Below are positions 61,475-64,000 of a stretch of DNA of 64,000 nt, in pieces; the first letter of the stretch is position 1; each line of letters begins with the position of its first letter. Location: the NCBI GenBank assembly GCA_021741145.1, contig JAIOYK010000012.1:44185-108184 (forward strand). The letters run 5' to 3'. Source of the DNA: Rhodospirillum sp. (lineage in GTDB: Bacteria; Pseudomonadota; Alphaproteobacteria; Rhodospirillales; Rhodospirillaceae). Under the pieces are notes generated by a model. It saw nothing but the letters and a program-made list of their open reading frames with translations, was not told the DNA's origin and did no database searches. The position numbers and the translations under genes were made by a program.

Positions 61475-63457
61475 TCAGAGGCTCACACGGAAAATGGCCG
61501 CGGGATTCACCTCCGGATCGAACCGCCAGTCGTGGGCGCTGCCCGTCCATTCCAGGTGGGACCCCGACAGCAGTTCTTCCACATGGAAGGAGTGGTCGTC
61601 ACCGATCCCCATCTCGAACAGGGGCAGCCACAGGAGACCTTCCCGGACCGCGTGGGGATTCAGGTTCACGGCCACGAAAATCATGTTGGAGCGATCCCGC
61701 GTGGCCTTCCAATAAAACAGGATCTCGTCGTTATCCACCCTGAGAAAGTTCAGATTGGTGAAATCATGGAGGGCCGGATTCTCGTTGCGGATCCAGTTCA
61801 CCTTGGCGATGTAATCCTTGATATGGCCAGGGCGATTCCAGTCCCAGACCTTGAAGTCATATTTCTCGGAATGATTGTACTCTTCCTTACCCGGGATAGG
61901 ATCGCTTTCGCACAATTCATATCCGTTGTAGATTCCATAGACACCCGACAGGGTGGAGGCCAGCACCAGACGCGACATGAAGGCCGGGCGCCCTCCCGTT
62001 TGCAGGTGAAGGGGCAGAATATCCGGAGTACTCGTAAAAAAATTGACCCGCATGTATTCGGCGCAATCTGTCTTGGTCAGCTCTGTTAGGTATTCGGTGA
62101 AATCGGCCTTGGTGGTCCGCCAAGTGAAGTAGCTATAGGACTGGGTGAACCCGACCTTGGCCAGCATTTTCATCATGGGTGGGCGGGTAAAGGCCTCGGC
62201 CAGAAAGATGGCTTCCGGATGGTCGGCCTTGATGGCGCCGATCACCCATTCCCAGAAGGGAATCGGTTTGGTGTGGGGATTGTCGACCCGGAAGATGGAG
62301 ACCCCCTGGTCCACCCAGAACTTGAAGACCTTGTAGAGCTCCATCCACAGGTCATCCTGGTGGTCGCCCCAGAACTCGACATTGACGATATCCTGGTACT
62401 TCTTTGGGGGGTTCTCGGCGTATTTAATCGTCCCGTCGGGACGAAACCGGAACCAGTCCGGATGCTCCTTGATCCAGGGGTGGTCCGGGGCGCATTGGAT
62501 GGCGATATCCAGCGCCACGTCCATCCCCAGCTCCTTCGCGCGGCCCACCAGATGGCGAAAATCCTCCAAGGTACCAAGCGCCGGATGAATGGCCATGTGC
62601 CCGCCCTCCTCCGCGCCGATGGCATAGGGGCTGCCGGGGTCATCGGGACCAGCGTTCAGGCTGTTGTTGGGGCCCTTGCGGTGCATCCGGCCGATGGGAT
62701 GGATCGGCACGAAATAGAGGGTATCGAAGCCCATGGTCCGCACATCGGGCAGGCGGGCCTCGCAATCCTTGAAGGTCCCCCATAGCCCGGGCACCCCGCT
62801 TTGCGAGCGGGGGAACATCTCGTACCACGCGGCGAAACGGGCCCTGGGAGGATCGACGATCACCTCGAGGATCGGATCCTGAACCACCGCCTTGGAGCGG
62901 TCTGGATTGCGGGTCATCACCGCGTGGACCTTCGCCGACAGCAATATCGTGGCCCGGCCCCCGCCCGTCTCCAGAGCCTTGGCGTCGGCCAGACAACTGG
63001 CCAACAGCACCTTGTCCTCGCCCTTGGCCCGGCCCAGGGCCGCCTCCAGCAGGGTCATGCCCTCGATGGCTTCCAGGGAGACATCCTGGCCGGCATCCCG
63101 CTTGACGGTCATCTCGTGGCGCCAGGAGCCCCAGTCGTCGCCCCAGGCTTCCACGGCGTATTCCACCCGCCCCATGCCCTCGCCCGGAACAAAGGAGACG
63201 GCCCATTGGGCCAAACCATGGTTCACCGGCACCAGGGGAACCTCCGTCCAGTCTCGACCGCCCTTGGGCCGCCATTTGACCACGGCGCGCAGGGCGCCAT
63301 GCCCCTCCCGGAAGATCACCGCGGTCAAGGCAACGGGCTCGCCGACCACCCGTTTGATGGGATAGCGCCCGCCATCCACGGTGGGCTGGACATCCTCGAT
63401 CACGATGTAGGTACTGACGGTGCTCATGCCGGAGGCCGCGGTCTTCCTGGGGGGCAT
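61475..63457 (-). CDS. glgE: Alpha-1,4-glucan:maltose-1-phosphate maltosyltransferase
   Basis: GH13_3 enzyme of 660 residues. N-terminal beta-sandwich and helical insertion (~130-190), then the barrel with RFAAWYEMFPRSQ, ALDIAIQCAPDHPW, IFRVDNPHTKP (nucleophile Asp392) and FLAEAFTRPPMM (Glu421). These are specific to GlgE rather than to amylases. It extends linear glucan with maltosyl units from maltose-1-phosphate. First gene of the operon. Possible start at the second Met (63427) instead of 63457. Confidence 0.96.
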   Translation of the reverse strand: MPPRKTAASGMSTVSTYIVIEDVQPTVDGGRYPIKRVVGEPVALTAVIFREGHGALRAVVKWRPKGGRDWTEVPLVPVNHGLAQWAVSFVPGEGMGRVEYAVEAWGDDWGSWRHEMTVKRDAGQDVSLEAIEGMTLLEAALGRAKGEDKVLLASCLADAKALETGGGRATILLSAKVHAVMTRNPDRSKAVVQDPILEVIVDPPRARFAAWYEMFPRSQSGVPGLWGTFKDCEARLPDVRTMGFDTLYFVPIHPIGRMHRKGPNNSLNAGPDDPGSPYAIGAEEGGHMAIHPALGTLEDFRHLVGRAKELGMDVALDIAIQCAPDHPWIKEHPDWFRFRPDGTIKYAENPPKKYQDIVNVEFWGDHQDDLWMELYKVFKFWVDQGVSIFRVDNPHTKPIPFWEWVIGAIKADHPEAIFLAEAFTRPPMMKMLAKVGFTQSYSYFTWRTTKADFTEYLTELTKTDCAEYMRVNFFTSTPDILPLHLQTGGRPAFMSRLVLASTLSGVYGIYNGYELCESDPIPGKEEYNHSEKYDFKVWDWNRPGHIKDYIAKVNWIRNENPALHDFTNLNFLRVDNDEILFYWKATRDRSNMIFVAVNLNPHAVREGLLWLPLFEMGIGDDHSFHVEELLSGSHLEWTGSAHDWRFDPEVNPAAIFRVSL

Positions 63458-63826
63458 CGATCTTCCGTTCGTTGAAGTTTCCTAGGCGGGGCGAAACCAG
63501 CGCGGTGGGCGCGGGACGGCTTCCAGACCAAATGGGGCCGGGTGATCATCGCAAACCGATCACCCCCTAGCAGCCCCCCTAACGGTAGGTCAGGAGGATT
63601 TGTATCGCAACGCCGTAAGTCGGAATGGGTTCCCATTCGGGAAAAAGGTTTCATGACCTAATTCCCAGAGGGGCGAATATGGTAGGTCTCGATGCAAGCA
63701 AACACAAGGGACTTCCACATATGGTGGGCGTAAGAAACAGGTCACACAAAAAATAGGTGACTCCCCCGTGGAAACTGCTACCGTTTTTTTGGACGCGCGA
63801 TTTGGGTCCCGATGGAAGGAATGGGC
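63458..63826. other. Upstream region of the glgE operon, no gene seen
   Basis: About 370 bp. CGGAATGGG-TT-CCCATTCGG (63621-63640) is an imperfect palindrome that could be an operator or a hairpin. AT-rich patches lie at about 63720-63790. No convincing -35/-10 pair was found. Confidence 0.4.
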
Positions 63827-64000
63827 ATGGCGGCTTTTAATAGGGCTTGGATGCGATGGACCATTCGGTCGGTTTCGACGATCCTCTCTCGACCGGACAG
63901 GGTCCCCAGGGTGGTGTCCCCTCCGGGCCTCTCCCTGCCTCGCCCCCAGCCCCCCGCCTCGCCCCCAGCCCCTTGCCCACCCCCCTCACCGCCCCGACCC
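63827..64000 (+). CDS. Possible proline-rich protein, 5' part only
   Basis: ATG 63827 has AAGGA 7 bases upstream (an ATG at 63821 is also in frame). The frame stays open to the window end. It begins MAAFNRAWMRWTIRSVSTIL and then becomes Pro/Ser-rich. The proline-rich end follows low-complexity C-rich DNA, so it could be an artefact. No family recognised. Confidence 0.35.
   Translation, partial: MAAFNRAWMRWTIRSVSTILSRPDRVPRVVSPPGLSLPRPQPPASPPAPCPPPSPPRP

Overview
The window is about 64 kb of chromosome from an alphaproteobacterium, most likely a member of Rhodospirillales (Rhodospirillaceae-like, Magnetospira/Magnetospirillum type). I infer this from gene order: dusB-ntrBC-ntrYX-trkA-dat-hfq-hflX; DUF177-rpmF-plsX-fabH-ihfA-merR-tRNA-Pro; nrdR-ribD-ribE-ribBA-ribH-nusB-thiL next to a K+-independent proton pyrophosphatase; fused ispDF; and a MucR/Ros regulator. 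The DNA is GC-rich with a few AT-rich islands. No rRNA, CRISPR array, intact transposase or prophage was seen.

Positions 1-5158 form the most accessory-looking part. They hold the start of a lipoprotein gene, tRNA-Ser(UGA) followed by a tandem ~100 bp repeat that re-uses the tRNA 3' end, and a large PAS-GGDEF-EAL protein whose globin-like sensor lacks the expected haem histidine. Next to it is the most unusual gene of the window: a protein joining a sigma-54 (RpoN)-like core-binding and DNA-binding region to a GIY-YIG nuclease domain, with a run of ten G inside the reading frame. A (TTGC)5 tract lies between these two genes.

Positions 5159-16014 hold small autonomous cassettes: VOC protein and tautomerase with a divergent TetR; NhaA; a PNPOx-like protein divergent from a MocR/PdxR-type regulator; a LAB_N plus ArnT-like lipid-modification pair; a DsbA/FrnE-like protein; and an inositol-monophosphatase-family gene. 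Two decayed tandem copies of the 3' end of that last gene lie beside it, each preceded by a paired CTAGTAGA element.

Positions 16027-33794 are core genes: hflX-hfq, a HAD phosphatase, D-amino acid aminotransferase, trkA, the nitrogen two-component pairs NtrXY and NtrBC, dusB, a CcsA/YpjD-like membrane protein, ispDF, cutA, a glycosyltransferase, a thioredoxin-like ferredoxin and tRNA-Pro(GGG). Positions 34056-53617 hold the fatty acid/L32/IHF operon, bamE, a GDP-fucose synthase, hppA, a FliL-like protein, the riboflavin cluster (with a RibBA whose GTP cyclohydrolase II half has lost its zinc cysteines), glyA, rpiB, mucR and a glutathionyl-hydroquinone reductase.

Positions 53644-63457 form a tight alpha-glucan operon, glgE - treS::maltokinase - glgX - malQ, all on the minus strand. 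It would convert trehalose through maltose and maltose-1-phosphate to linear glucan and trim it again. No branching enzyme gene (glgB) is in view.
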